A DNA stretch of 64,000 bases from Chamaecyparis obtusa (Eukaryota > Streptophyta > Pinopsida > Cupressales > Cupressaceae): contig BSBK01002161.1 in the NCBI GenBank assembly GCA_027943335.1, positions 1,433,001-1,497,000 of the forward strand. The letters are read 5' to 3'. Under the pieces are notes generated by a model that saw only the letters and a list, made by a program, of their open reading frames with translations, had not been told where the DNA came from and ran no database searches. Below are positions 23,179-34,906 of the stretch, piece after piece; positions within the stretch are counted from its first letter, which is position 1; every line of letters starts with the position of its first letter. The position numbers were made by a program, and so were the translations under genes.

Positions 23179-25919
23179 ACCATGCTAATTCTAGTCTCTC
23201 AATTTGGTGGATAGCTTTTTCTGGCATCCATTCGCATTGTCTATTGTAGTTTGGTTGGTTCTTCCTTGGTTATGGTTTTTCTTGGGTTGTCCTATGGCTA
23301 ATAAACAGGTTGGCTTGAAGGGTCAAGATTCCTTTATCCATGCAAAGTTTTCTGACCATTGGCTCCAAAAGATTTCCAACTACCCAGATTTCATCTCACT
23401 CAGTCTAGTTATAGGCATTCTAGGTCTGGATGGGGTGGATGACTGTGGTACTATAATCTATCATGGAATATTTTATTGAAAAAAGTGGAAGTCGTCATAC
23501 CTTCTGTTAAGACTTGAAAATGGCTTGGTGAAAGCTAAGTCTGGGATGAAAGTGGATGTAGATGATTCTGTGAGCTGGACGGATGTTAAAAAGGAGCCAG
23601 TAAAGAGCGTGGTTTCATTGGCAGCCCTTAGAAGTGATTTTCATGTGTTTGGCAAGGAACTTCTGGCCGTTTGCCACTGTGTAAAGATTCTCACAGCCTT
23701 CTATCTTGATCTTCATTTTGTGCTAAAGCATATTTTGGTGGCACATTCTCAAGGTGTACTAGAAGTGACCAGGTCTTACACACCATCCTTAGATGGATAT
23801 TCGGTTGGTTTCTGGTAGCATCAAGAGGATATCATTCATGATGCTCAGTTTCCTCTCTTCTCTCACTTAAGTGCCAACACTTTGGTGAGTCCTAAGTCAG
23901 TGGTGGTTAGGGCTGGACAGATGGTGCTGATGGTTCTCCGGCTGCAAGTGGTATGGGTGATGAAAGCTCAAACTTCAGTGGCTGGTTGTTGCTTGTCAGG
24001 TATAATTGTCTTAGCTGCTCCCTTTCCCTGCATTGGATTTTTCACTTCTTATAGTCTCCTATTATAGTTGTAATGTTTTCTTCCATCGTGGGTAGAGGCC
24101 ACTGTAGAGCCCCCAAGAATTTAATTTTCTTTTAAATGTAGTAGGCAATAAAATTATTGAAAATTTTAAATTAAGTTCTTCCATGGAGTGTGTTTGGAGG
24201 AAATAAATTGAGCTAGGCCATAAACCACAATGGAAAAAAGAACATCACCAGATAAAAAGTGAAGAAAATAGTTGCTGAATGAATGGCCACAGGCTGCTGA
24301 AGATATAATCTTTGATACCACTTGTAAGTAATTAAGGAGCAAACGGATATGTAGTAGAAAATACGAAGAATGTGCATATATTTTCTGATAGGTGAAAACA
24401 ATTAAAAAGAAAGTCAACAGTTCCCACCTCCGGATAGAGAAAAACTAAACCAAGGGCTAGGAATTGGCAGAATGGTAATGGAAATTTAAAGGTTAGCAAA
24501 AATAGAGATGTCTGTAAACCAGGAATGTATAGCCCCATACTTATAGAAGATACTCATATGAATACAAAAGTTAATGCCATTAACATGGTTATTTTCAATA
24601 ATTCGTGGGTATTTTAACATTAACAGAAGAAATAACTATATTTCTTTATTTCTAATTGCTGTACTCCTGCACAAGGCCACCACCGAATCAGAAATCTGCC
24701 ATGTTGTAGCACACATGAAACCCTCTGATAGCAACTATCTGTTTGCATGATTAATCTTAAAACCCCTCCTGACAGCAATACTGGTTTGTTCAAATATCCT
24801 CAAAGCCCTCTGCTGGAAAGTGTATGCTCTGGTTTTGCATGAAGAAAAAAGATGGAACATGGATCGGATGCTCTTGCTCAAACAGATACTCATTATTTAT
24901 GCTAGTGTATATCCAAAAAAAGGAGAATGACAAAAACAGCTAACTCTTCCTCTCCATGGAAGCACCCTTTTGTTTTTCTTCCTCCTTCTTTCATGGCAGC
25001 ACCCAATTTACAAAAGCAAGGGTACATAATACAAACAAAATATAATTTCAAGCCTCACAAATGGATTCAAAAATGAGGCTCCAAACAGACCTGTTTAGGC
25101 CTGGATATGTTTCCTGTTCCACTATACTATTTGTTGGACGTATGAATACATGGAACTTGATAGAATTTGATGGAACACACTTTAATGTATATGTGCTGGT
25201 ATTAATTATTGATTTGGGATGTAACATTGGTGGTGTAGTTGGTTTTATTTTTTGTAAATATGCTTATACCTGATTATGTATTTATTACTTGGCAAATTGG
25301 AGGTAGTTGCTAGAAGTTAATTCTCAACAGTTGTCAATGGTTGCATTCTACATGGCAACCATCAGGTACTGCAGATGTGCTTCTCATATTTAGGGAAGGC
25401 AGTCTAATTGTATACATGATCTTCCCTAGTCTACACATGGATTGTACAAGCACTACACTGAAACAAAGTCTTAATTCGTCTCATCTACAATCATGTGGTA
25501 TGTGCTATTATATTTCATTTATTTTGCAATTGATAATATTATAATTTGTTTGTAATCGTGTGTTGTTATTGCCCATGCAAAGTCATGTAAGATTCATAAA
25601 GCACCAATATTGATCAAAAACTGACAATAACAATGAAGACAAATGAAATTTATGCCTTTAAGCTCAACTAAACATAGGTGAAGGTCAAAGACTCAAAGAA
25701 CAGTCCAGGGCAGACCATGAAATCAGGCGTTCCCTCCAATTGGTGGAACATCAAGTACAGAGGACAAGGAGGCTCCAAGAAGCAGCTGATTCCATAAATG
25801 CATCAGTCTAAAGTGAAAATCAAAGTAAAAGTCAAAGCAAGAACCAAAGTAAAAGACAAAGTTGCAGTCAAGAATACAACTGCCAAAACTATCAACCAAC
25901 TATGGACAATGGCCTACAC
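23179..25919. other. No gene recognised; host flank between hAT and E2
   Basis: Several short open frames (for example 23204-23479 and 23525-23818) have no recognisable domain. TGTAGAGCCCCC at 24103 looks like the start of a plant LTR, but no partner or target duplication was found. A stretch at 25800-25870 repeats an aaagtaaaagtcaaag motif. Confidence 0.4.
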
Positions 25920-25924
25920 ATAGG

Positions 25925-28638
25925 TGCTCAGGGGGAAAATGGCATCAATGAATCTGACAATGCAAGCTAGGTATATCAAGTTTAACACTTTCTATTAGCA
26001 ATTTATGATTTAAGATTGTCATTAGTGTAAATTCACAAACACCATGCACTGGTAAAAGGTCACCGGTTACTCACATTACTTGGAAAGCACCAGTAGACTA
26101 GAAACAAAGGGTATACACCGGTAGACCGATTTGAGTACATAGTACCGTCTCGAAGTGCATACAAAGTTGAACCAGGAATAAGATTGCACCGGTCTAAATT
26201 GCATAATGGTCCGCACCAGATCTTGCGGAGCAATTTGAGTTAAAACCAGATTATACGGGATATCCACTGCTCGGAAGTGGAGTTAGCTTTTTAACAAGAG
26301 TTAGCTTTATTTCAATGGATGTTTTGCAAGGTAAACTCCAGATCAGAATGCAAAGCTTAACTGCTAGTTGCATGATTTTCTTGTTGAGTTTACAGCCTGG
26401 TGGTTCTATGAGTTAAGGGTCACATAACGATGAACTCTTGTATAAATATAGGTCATAGGACGCAAGAAAAGTTGTTGTTGATTATTGGTGATTGCATAGA
26501 GCAGAGGAGAGACATCTTCTGAGAGAAAAGCTACAGACACAGAGGTAGCAGAGATCAACAGCCGGGCAAACCGAGAAAGAGGTATGATCTAATCAGACAT
26601 TCAGTGTCATAACAAATCATTGCTTTTATAAGTAGTTAAAGCAAATTAAAATCCCTTCATTAGGGTGGACCTAATCGGTTCATTGTAAAAACCCCCAACA
26701 AGGTAACATCTTCTTGATGGTCTAAGTCCTATAACTAGGCAGCTTCTAACAGGGTTCAGATCTTAAAAGATCTCTTGTAAAATTCCTTAACCGGGTAGCA
26801 CCTTAACCAGCGCTTTGTAAGCTCCTAACAGGGCACCTTCATTTTGCAGTAGTGAAGTTGTGAGTTCTATCTCATTGTGGTTTATTCCTTCTAACCGAGG
26901 GTTTCCACGTATAAAACTTATGTTGATTTGTGTACTTCTTTTATAGTTGTGAATGTTTGCTTTATGCTTTACTTAGATTACAAGAAGTATTTAAAATTAT
27001 CAAGAACAAGAAAGAAAATAGTTCTTACTGATTCACCCCCCCTCTCAGTAACCGGTTGGTAAAAACACTATCTCCCTAAGCCATTCAATACAAGAGAAAA
27101 AGGGGCTTCAGAGCGTAACTCTCAATACAACCTAGGTTAAATTAGCAAAACCCAAAGGTGATAAGGGATGCCCATGCTAAACCCAAGTTCAATCAAGGAA
27201 ATACACAAGCAACGCCTCTTTCATGCAATGTAATTCGATTATAGATATATAGTGAAAACGATAAGATTCAACTAATTGACTAAGCAAAAAGTGTAAGATG
27301 AGTCTAGAAACCAAGTATATGCAATCAGCCCAATTAAGATAAAAGAATAGATCTATTCTAACAGATGAAACAAATGATAAGGTACTTACCTCGAAATATG
27401 CAATGGAATATGGCTTTTTGCTCTGAAAAATGCAAATCTGAGACTGTGGCAGGACTTCCGACTGTGGAATTACCATCACAACAAAAAACCCCTAAAAATG
27501 TTGTTTTTCTCAAACCTCCAAGAAAACATCAACATGGTGCAACATGTTCCGGAATCACCATGTTCTTGGGACATTGTAGCAAAGTCGACCTAACTTCTTC
27601 AAAAAGGTCTCGGGGAGTAGATTCCAAATCTGTGGTCGCCAAATTGATAACCTACAAGTCTGTTACAAAATTGGTGTATGTGGGTGGCTATAAAAGGATA
27701 TGCCTTAGTCAACCCCCTGTTTTGGTGATTCCCACCTCCACGCATAGCACTTAGGAAAGATGTGTGTGTATGTAGTGCTCGTGAATCCTAGATTGTAGAT
27801 CTAGAATTTAAAAGAGCTAGCAAATGAGAAGAATCTACTCTATGAGTGAAACCCTAGCATGTAAGTGTGCTTGTAAATTTAAATGTGTGCAAAATATGAA
27901 GAGACAAATATCAGATCTAAATATACCACAGAAAGCATATCAAGCCCCCAAGGCTAAAGTACTCTAACCATCTTCATGATCCCCTTGCATCTCCATGATG
28001 TCATGTAATGCTTGAATGCTTGAATTGAAGAAACGTAAATGAAGGCCTCACTTTGCAATGAAAGAATTAGATTCAGCCCTTAGTTTCCACCTTGCAATTG
28101 TTCTATGTCAAATTGGAGTGTCCACGCGTGCTTGGACCTTGCTTTTATCATCATCCGTCATGAGACAAATGAGGCATTGGATGTCTTTTTATAGTGAATT
28201 TCCGAAATTACCCTTGTGGGAGCCGACTGCAATGAGCGGGAAATAATGGAACTTTGAAATAGAACTAGGCCCAATACTATCCAACCACCAGGGAATAGGT
28301 CGACCTATTCCCTAGAAGGCCAAAGTCTTGGGTTTGTAACCCAGGCTTCCAAAACTGTAGAGGATCTGGGTGTAATGTGCATCGGGGACTAATAAATCAA
28401 GGCTAGATTTGGGAAAATGGGGCCTAGAAAGAGGAGGATGCATAGAAATTAGATCCTACCTCGGCCTGAGTGAGAGAAAGGGAAATCAAGGAGGTAGTGT
28501 TAGGTGCTACCTCAATTTTTCCTAGGAGAGAGAAAGAAAGAGGAAAGTGTGTGCTCCAAGTGCAAATGTGCAATGCAAACACACTAAAGAGGAGCTAAAA
28601 GGTCATAAATAGAAGTGCGTCCAATTTAAGACGATACA
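25925..28638 (-). repeat. E2 left LTR (3' LTR of the minus-strand element), interrupted
   Basis: On the plus strand it starts TGCTCAGGGGG and ends GATACA. It matches 36807-38456 on both sides of a foreign insertion at 25993-27081. Without that insertion it is about 1.62 kb. Confidence 0.93.
25993..27081 (+). mobile_element. Solo LTR, probably Ty1/copia-like, inside E2 left LTR
   Basis: About 1.09 kb absent from the other E2 LTR. It starts TATTAG and ends near CTAAGC, close to the TGTTAG...CTAACA ends of copia LTRs. It holds a TATA-like tgtataaatatagg at 26438 and, near its end, the C-rich ttcaccccccctctcag that is common at copia LTR 3' ends. The flanks CTTTC (25988-25992) and CATTC (27082-27086) are a likely target duplication with one mismatch. 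No internal coding remains. Confidence 0.7.
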
Positions 28639-28652
28639 TTTAGCCCCTACTT
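28639..28652 (-). promoter_or_regulatory. E2 polypurine tract (candidate)
   Basis: On the minus strand, AAAGTAGGGGCTAA lies immediately before the 3' LTR, the expected place for the plus-strand primer. It is not purely purine. Confidence 0.55.
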
Positions 28653-29236
28653 TAGCGGTATATGACACTACATGCATATGCAAGTTAAAGTAAGAAAAGC
28701 ATATACATAACTAAAAAAGGATATGGCTAAGTCCACATGCACAGTTCCTACAAGAAAACATTAGTAACTGCATCCTGCAAAACCACAGGTTTAGTGATTA
28801 TCAAAATCACCTAGGACTTACTAGAGAAAGATGATGAAGTTCACGGGTAACTATATGCCCCCCTATTTCAGCTTGCTCATTCGGGAAACGTGAAACGGGG
28901 TATCATGTTTACCATAGCGAACTGAATAAGGAATATGATGACAAGTAGCCTTCAAAGCTATTCAAGATGAATCCTAAATGTTCTCAAAGGTACTTGGATA
29001 GCAAGGTAATTGAGTCACAATTCTGACGCTTGTGACGGCACCCGAATCGGAGCTACCAAACTCAAGATATGATCGAAAGAGTGAAGGAGGGAATTAACAT
29101 CTAACAATGATAAGCTAATTTTTCAAAACAAAAAAGAAAGGTAACCTAATTAATAACAAATATAAAGTGAAATTACCTTTATCAAAGCTCATTTGGAGCA
29201 TTTGCTTGAAGGTGAAGAAGGAGAACGAAAAAAAAG

Positions 29237-31430
29237 ATGCCGAGGAAGAAGGAATTGTCACTGACACGAATGGAGGTGCTCCGGCAAGCAGTAGCGGATG
29301 GCGCAAAGCTAGAGGAGGTATGCCTTGATGCTCGTGCCCATTTCCTTACGTTTTCCTGCCATTTCCATGCTTTCTGTAAATTTAGGAAGATGTTCTGCAT
29401 GCTATAGGAAGTTGTTTTGTTTAGCTGGGTCAGGAAGTCGACCTGTTCCTCAAGGAGCAAGTCGACTTGTTCCCAAGATAGATCAGAATGCAGAATTGTA
29501 TATGTTGAGCGCTGCTATATTGATGCTAAGTATTGATTGATCTGTTCCATGTTTCTATCGCAAGAGCTACCAGTGATGAGAGAGCACTACATGTCCAATG
29601 TTATGATATACGTTCAAGAGCATATTGGAGAGCTAGACGCAATAGAGACACAGGTTATGAGAGACATTGGGCTCCACTGGGTAGCTCGACTACCTCATAT
29701 TCGATTTCACAGAGCTATGCTACTAGCATTGATGGAGAGATGTGATGAAGATACATGCTCATTCCATCTATATGTTGGGGAGATGACAGTTACACTGGAA
29801 GATGTTCACCGAATCTTACATCTGCCAATCCGAGGACCGACGGTTAGACCACGGGTCAACCGTTCTCTAGAGAAGATCAAGAGAGATTTTGAGTACTGTA
29901 TGGGACTGTCATACAAAGAGAGAGAGAGAGAGAGAGAGAGAAAGACCCGATCAGGTGAGCCTGAAGGGTATTCTGCTTGAACGGACTCCTTTGCTGAGGA
30001 GGCTCATACTTTGTACCATTGCCACAGCAGTGATGCCCGATACGAAGGGCACCATCTTCTGCTCTCCTCTTACACATGTTTGTCACATGAAGAGAGTCCA
30101 CAGTATATGTGTGGGGTCGGAGCATGCTTGCGCACCTTTACTATGAGCTCGGGAAGTTCGTTAGATATCAAAGGCATAGCCTGATGATGTGTACACTCTT
30201 ATAGGTGTGGGCCTTTGGGCACTTTACATGTACGAGGCCTACAGGATGTCCTATGAACATACCAGTTGAGTCACCGAGAGTATTTCCATATACATTGGGC
30301 CATTCCTGACAATTTGGTGATGTTCTATACTGGAGGGTTAGACTACACCAATTACCAGGTACAGAGGTTGTGTGGAGGCCTTACCATCACATGGTAGCAT
30401 GGTCAGACTCAGTAGTGTAGCTGAGATGGATGCAGAGACGGAGGCTACTAGAGGGTAGACACGACTAGTGCCCTACTATTATGAGAGAGTGATGCGGCAG
30501 TTTGGTCTTCAGCAGGGCCCTCCAGCACAGGTACCTCGATATACACACGGGAAGAGATACATAAGGAGGCCTGGGACCATACCTCGGCCGACTATCGATG
30601 ATATAGAGCTAACAGATACTGAGAGTCCAGACGATGTAGAGGTCCCCCCTACAGTCGAGAATGCAGGAGTGTCAAGGGAATACTTACAATACATCAGTGT
30701 GCAGGGCATGAGACCCATGTTCCCAGATGACTACCCTAGTGGAGATCCAAGTCCATATTTCAAGGCTCGGCGCGGAGATGAGGATGAGGAAGAGGGGGAG
30801 GAGCTACCACCAAGCGGAGAGGCCATGGAGACAGAGGGCAGGGAGGACGTTCCAGCAGCGGATGAGGCACCACCATCTCCCATAAAAGCCAGGCCCCTAC
30901 GATCCCGATCAATACATGCTCAAGCGAAGATGCCACCACCCTGGACGAGGCAAGTGGAGCGAGCGGACTGTAGCCGACCACCACCCACAGCACCCCACCG
31001 AGACACAGATCCCAGCTTCCGTGAGGGAGATCCAGGTATGAACAGATTTAGAATAAGTGCAAAATTTAGGAATATGTGATAAATGATAAACTAAAAATGT
31101 GATATGCAGCTAGCACAAAGGAGTGGAGATCCTTCGTGAGAGATGTCTTGATGGGCACGATCGTGTCATCGAGGATTCCTTCCACATCGCGAGTCTGCTC
31201 TGGGGGGCGCGAGATCCTAGGAGGCATAGGGATATCTTCGCGCTCGCAGCGGTGGAGCTACAGTTGCTGGCAGAGGTGTAGTAAGAGCGCAAGCTACGGG
31301 AGCAGCGACACAGATCTCATAGTCGGTCAGAGAGGAGCTCATCCCAGAGCCATAAATTTACCTCAACCATGCATAGAGCAGCACCATCATCCTGACCTAG
31401 ATCCGAGAGATCTGATTCTCGTCGTCCTAT
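29237..31430 (+). pseudogene. Plant mobile domain (PMD/MAIL-like) gene, antisense within E2
   Basis: A spliced-gene-like layout. Exon 1 begins at ATG 29237 (MPRKKELSLTRMEVLRQAV) and can end at a GTATGC donor at 29318. The main exon from about 29560 encodes a plant mobile domain: LHWVARLPHIRFHRAMLLAL, then CSFHLYVGEMTVTLEDVHRI and LHLPIRGPTV. A GA microsatellite then interrupts the text, which continues in shifted frames (PLLRRLILCTIATAVMPDTK; YELGKFVRYQRHS). A later open frame at 30468-31079 has the PMD-type end ERVMRQFGLQQ and an acidic, Pro-rich tail. A GT-AG intron of 74 bp fits 31036-31109. PMD proteins act in the nucleus in silencing and genome stability, and transposon-borne versions are known. 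Here it is broken by frameshifts and stops. Confidence 0.82.
29917..29941 (+). repeat. GA microsatellite in the PMD pseudogene
   Basis: About 12 AG units inside the PMD coding region. They coincide with the point where the domain leaves the first frame, so repeat slippage is a probable cause of that frameshift. Confidence 0.9.
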
Positions 31431-31728
31431 AGATGACGATGCACTATTTGGATATTGCACACATTTTGTTCGGTGCCTTCTTTGTATACCAAAACAGCTT
31501 TATATATATATATATGATGGACTTACATGTTTACTATCTCTTTTTATTATTTATGTAATAAATCTATGATTAATAACATAAGACATTTAAAGGAAGAAAC
31601 ATGAATTGATGACAAAAGATATGCACTTAGATTTTAAAGTATAACCTTTTAAAATTATAAATCACAATTGAGAAAATATATAGAATACTGAAGAGAAAAA
31701 TGTAAGCACATAAAGTAAGGATGAATGA
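31431..31728. other. E2 spacer between PMD gene and pol
   Basis: AT-rich, with a TA microsatellite near 31500-31516. It lies between the 3' ends of two convergent genes. Nothing else was seen. Confidence 0.5.
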
Positions 31729-32900
31729 TCAAGCATAATAACGATGCAAATGCATAATATTAATAGGTTCCTTAAGAGGCACACCATTCATATCAGCAAT
31801 TCTATTTGCACTAGAGCCATACACTTCTATGACAATGTAAGGACCTAGCCAATTACGACTAAACTTTCCTTTTTCACCAGGTGGGGCATTCACATTTCTC
31901 TGATTTTCATAGAGAACTAGGTCACCAACTGAGAAGGAGGGTTCAATCACTTTGCCAGTGTATCTTTTGTTGACAGATTTGTGATAGGCCATGATATGTT
32001 CTAAAGCATTAATACGTTGCTCATCTAACATCTCAAGCTCTTGTAATCGTTGCTCTCTAAAAGTATCTTAATCAATTATGCCCTTGAATGCAACTCTTAA
32101 AGAAGGAATCTCTAGCTCCAAAAGCATAACTGCGTCAATTCTATAGACCAGATTATAAGGTGATGTTCCAGTCACAATACGAACACTTGTTCTATAAGCC
32201 CATAAAGCATAGATTAATCGTGTATGCCAATCTTTAGCGTGCTTATCAACAATCTTTCGAAGGATTTGTTCAATGACCTTATTAGAAGCTTCAGCTTGAC
32301 TATTAGATTGGGGAAAATAAGTAGAGAAACATTGATGGATGTGGTATTTCTCCAAGAAAGCTTTTACTTCTTTGCTCTTAAACTAAGTTCCATTATTAGA
32401 AAGGATTGCCATGGGAATACCAAATCGAACGATGATATTTTGAAGAATGAAATGACAAATAACTTTCGTAGTAGTTGAATGAAGAGGGACAACTTCAACC
32501 CACTTAGTAAAATAGTCGATGGCTGTAAGAATATATGTGTGTCCTTGAGAAGAAGGGAGAGAGATCTTTCTAATGAGATCTAGGCCCAAAACACTAAAGA
32601 GCCAGGGAGGCACTTGTGAACATAATGCGTAAGTAGGAGCATGAATCAAATTTTTATGATGTTGTCACTGAGGGCACTTTTTGACAAAAGCAAATGAGTC
32701 CTGTTCCATAGTTTGCTAATAGTACCCCATGCGAAGGAGTTTGTTAACTAATGACTTTTCACCGAAATGTCCTCCACTAGATCCTGCATGAGCTTCTTGT
32801 ATAGCAACAGGGATTTCACTTTTACCAAGGCATCTAAGCAAAAGGCCATCGTAGGAACGCTTATAGAGAACATCCACAAGAATGATATAACGGGCTGTGA
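31729..32900 (-). pseudogene. pol: E2 integrase, catalytic Asp replaced
   Basis: Minus strand, mostly one frame with stops. The zinc-binding N-terminal part is at about 32665-32800 (GGHFGEK, KKCPQ). The core has the first catalytic Asp in LGLDLI and the Glu in SNSQAEASNK. The second Asp, normally in S-D-N-G-T, reads Asn (codon 32395-32397: SNNGT), a single G-to-A change, and the next codon after Thr is a stop. The C-terminal part keeps FSVGDLVLYENQR and a GPY-type motif (NWLGPYIVIEVYG), ending MHLHRYYA at 31729. No chromodomain. It cannot be active as it stands. Confidence 0.9.
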
Positions 32901-32919
32901 GCTTTCGGATTCTATTTCT

Positions 32920-33639
32920 CTAATTCCTAGTTGTCAACCCGCGCAATGAACCATCCTTTAAGTAATGATAGATATGCGAATACCATTCATCAAGATGCAT
33001 ATTGAGACAAACTGTATCTAACGGAGGATCCTCAGAGATAGCGGGACTAGACAGAGTTTGGATAGTAAACTGGAAATTCACTACTCCCTCATCTAAAGAG
33101 ATTAAAGATGTCACACTAGCCATAGCATTTATGTGCCTATTATCTTTCTGAGGTAATCCTTGAATGGAGGAAAAAGAAAACTTTCCAAGCAAGCCTATAG
33201 CAAGATCCCAATACTTGGTTAATTTATCATTCTTCACTTGATAGGTACTATTAATTTGTTGCACAATTAATTGCGAATCACCCAAGATTTTAACATGTTT
33301 AATTTGTACAGACAAAGCTTCCTTTAATCTTGCGATTAAGGCTTCATACTCAGCTATGTTATTAGTACAAGAAAAATTGAGCTTATAGGATAAAGGGATA
33401 GGTTTCTTAGATGGAGGTATCAATATAACACCTGCGCCAGACCCAGTTTGACATCTAGATCCATCAAAGTATAATTCCCAAGTATCATCTACTTCAATAG
33501 GTAAGACAAACTCATCGGGGAATTCTATCGATTCTGATGTAGAAAGGGGTGAAGGAGCCTCAGCTAGGTGGTCAATTAAGGCTTGCCCTTTAATAGATTT
33601 GTGAGAGATAAAACTTAAATCAAATTCTATTACGAGCAT
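32920..33639 (-). pseudogene. pol: E2 second RNase H (Tat-lineage type)
   Basis: A 239-codon open stretch with WELYFDGSRCQTGSGAGV, CTNNIAEYEALIARL, VKILGDSQLIVQQIN: the Asp, Glu and Asp of an RNase H fold distinct from the standard gypsy RNase H. A second domain of this kind between RNase H and integrase marks the Tat branch of plant Ty3/gypsy elements. The catalytic residues look intact, but stops on both sides break the polyprotein. Confidence 0.88.
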
Positions 33640-33810
33640 GACCCTTTTAGTAAGATGTCCTGATAAGTCGGTTTTTGAAAAGAGATGTTATAAAGGATCA
33701 AATTTCACATAAACATTAACCTCTACGTTAAGAACATAATGTTTGAGTTTTTGACAAGCAAAAACTAAGCAAGACATTGTTTTTCAATTGTGGTGTAACA
33801 TGTCTCATAA

Positions 33811-34598
33811 TCAATTAAGGTACAACTTATATAATACACGACATTCCTTACCGTCTTTATCATGTTGAACCAAGACGACACTCAACGCTTTCGAAGAAGT
33901 GAAGGTGTAAAGAAAGAACGGCTTATTTAGTTGAACCAGTTGTAAAATAGGAGGATTAGCGAGATAAGTCTTGAATCGTTCAAACGAAAGCTTACAGTCC
34001 TCATTCCAAGAGAAGGTGGTATCCTTCTTAAGCAAGTAAAAGGGATAGTACGATCCACTAAATGAGAAACAAACCTACGAATAGCCTGTATCTTCCCTTG
34101 TAAGCTACAAAGTTGCGAAATGTTTCGAGGAGGCATGTTAATGATAGCGTTAATCTTTTCAGTATCAACTTCGATGCTTCTACTAGAGATAATGAATCCG
34201 AGGAGCTTTCCATTATTAACCCCAAAAGCACACTTTCTTGGATTCAAACGCATTTTGTATTTACGTATCCTTTCAAAGATTTGTCTAACTGTAGGAACAT
34301 GTTCATTTCATTGCACAGATTTAGCTAGAATATCATCCACATAATCTTCAAGGATCTTATGAATGTAATCATGAAAGATCAATGTCATAGCACATTGATA
34401 AGTAGCGCCTGCATTCCTTAACCCAAAAGGCATGACAACCCGACAAAAGGTTTCCAAAGGAGTAGAGAAGGCAGTCTTATATTGATCACGAGGAATAAAA
34501 ATTTGATTATATCCTGAAAATCCATCCATGAAAGGTAATAATACATGGCCCGTTGTAGAATCCACGATCATATCAATGTAACTGCTTAACAAGATCAT
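33811..34598 (-). pseudogene. pol: E2 reverse transcriptase and first RNase H, N-terminally truncated
   Basis: RT begins abruptly at YIDMIVDSTTG, so the first third of the palm/fingers is missing. It continues with FMDGFSGYNQIF, VVMPFGLRNAGATYQ and the catalytic YVDD (34332-34343), which is intact. The thumb/connection part (LNPRKCAFGV, GKLLGFIISSRSIEVD, SLQGKIQAIRRF) follows, then a frame change near 34030 and the start of the RNase H region (FSWNEDCKLSFERFK, KPFFLYTFTSSKALSVVLVQ), which stops at 33811. Confidence 0.92.
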
Positions 34599-34893
34599 AC
34601 TCCCTTCCTAAGGAGCTAGGCAAACAAGGTGCTTGGGGAAGCACTGGTTGAGATGGTGGAAGAAAAGTAGGAACAACCGAAATATTGTGTTGGGTATTAT
34701 TCTGTGTCCGATAGGCATGCGCAACCGAAGTATAATCGAGCTTTCCTTTAAGAACTATAATAGGATCATTGTTTTGAGGATAGCCCTTAAGAGTAATGAG
34801 TGGTTGTTGAGGAGGATATCCTTTGAGAGTTATAAATGGCTTAGAAAATAGAACTGGTTTAACAAACTCAACACTACAAACAGTCTCACACAA
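34573..34893 (-). pseudogene. E2 remnant upstream of RT, function not recognised
   Basis: A 106-codon open stretch with three imperfect repeats of an ITLKGYP-type motif (FITLKGYPPQQP, LITLKGYPQNND, IIVLKGKLD) and a Pro-rich end. It runs into the truncated RT out of frame. It may derive from the gag-protease region before a large internal deletion. No domain was recognised. Confidence 0.4.
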
Positions 34894-34906
34894 AGGAAGT
34901 CATGAT

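Noticed and set aside
23204..23818. Two plus-strand frames as small genes
   Set aside because: No domain, no promoter or splice signals, composition like surrounding non-coding DNA.
24103..24140. LTR start TGTAGAGCCCCC
   Set aside because: No second LTR, end or target duplication could be matched in the window.
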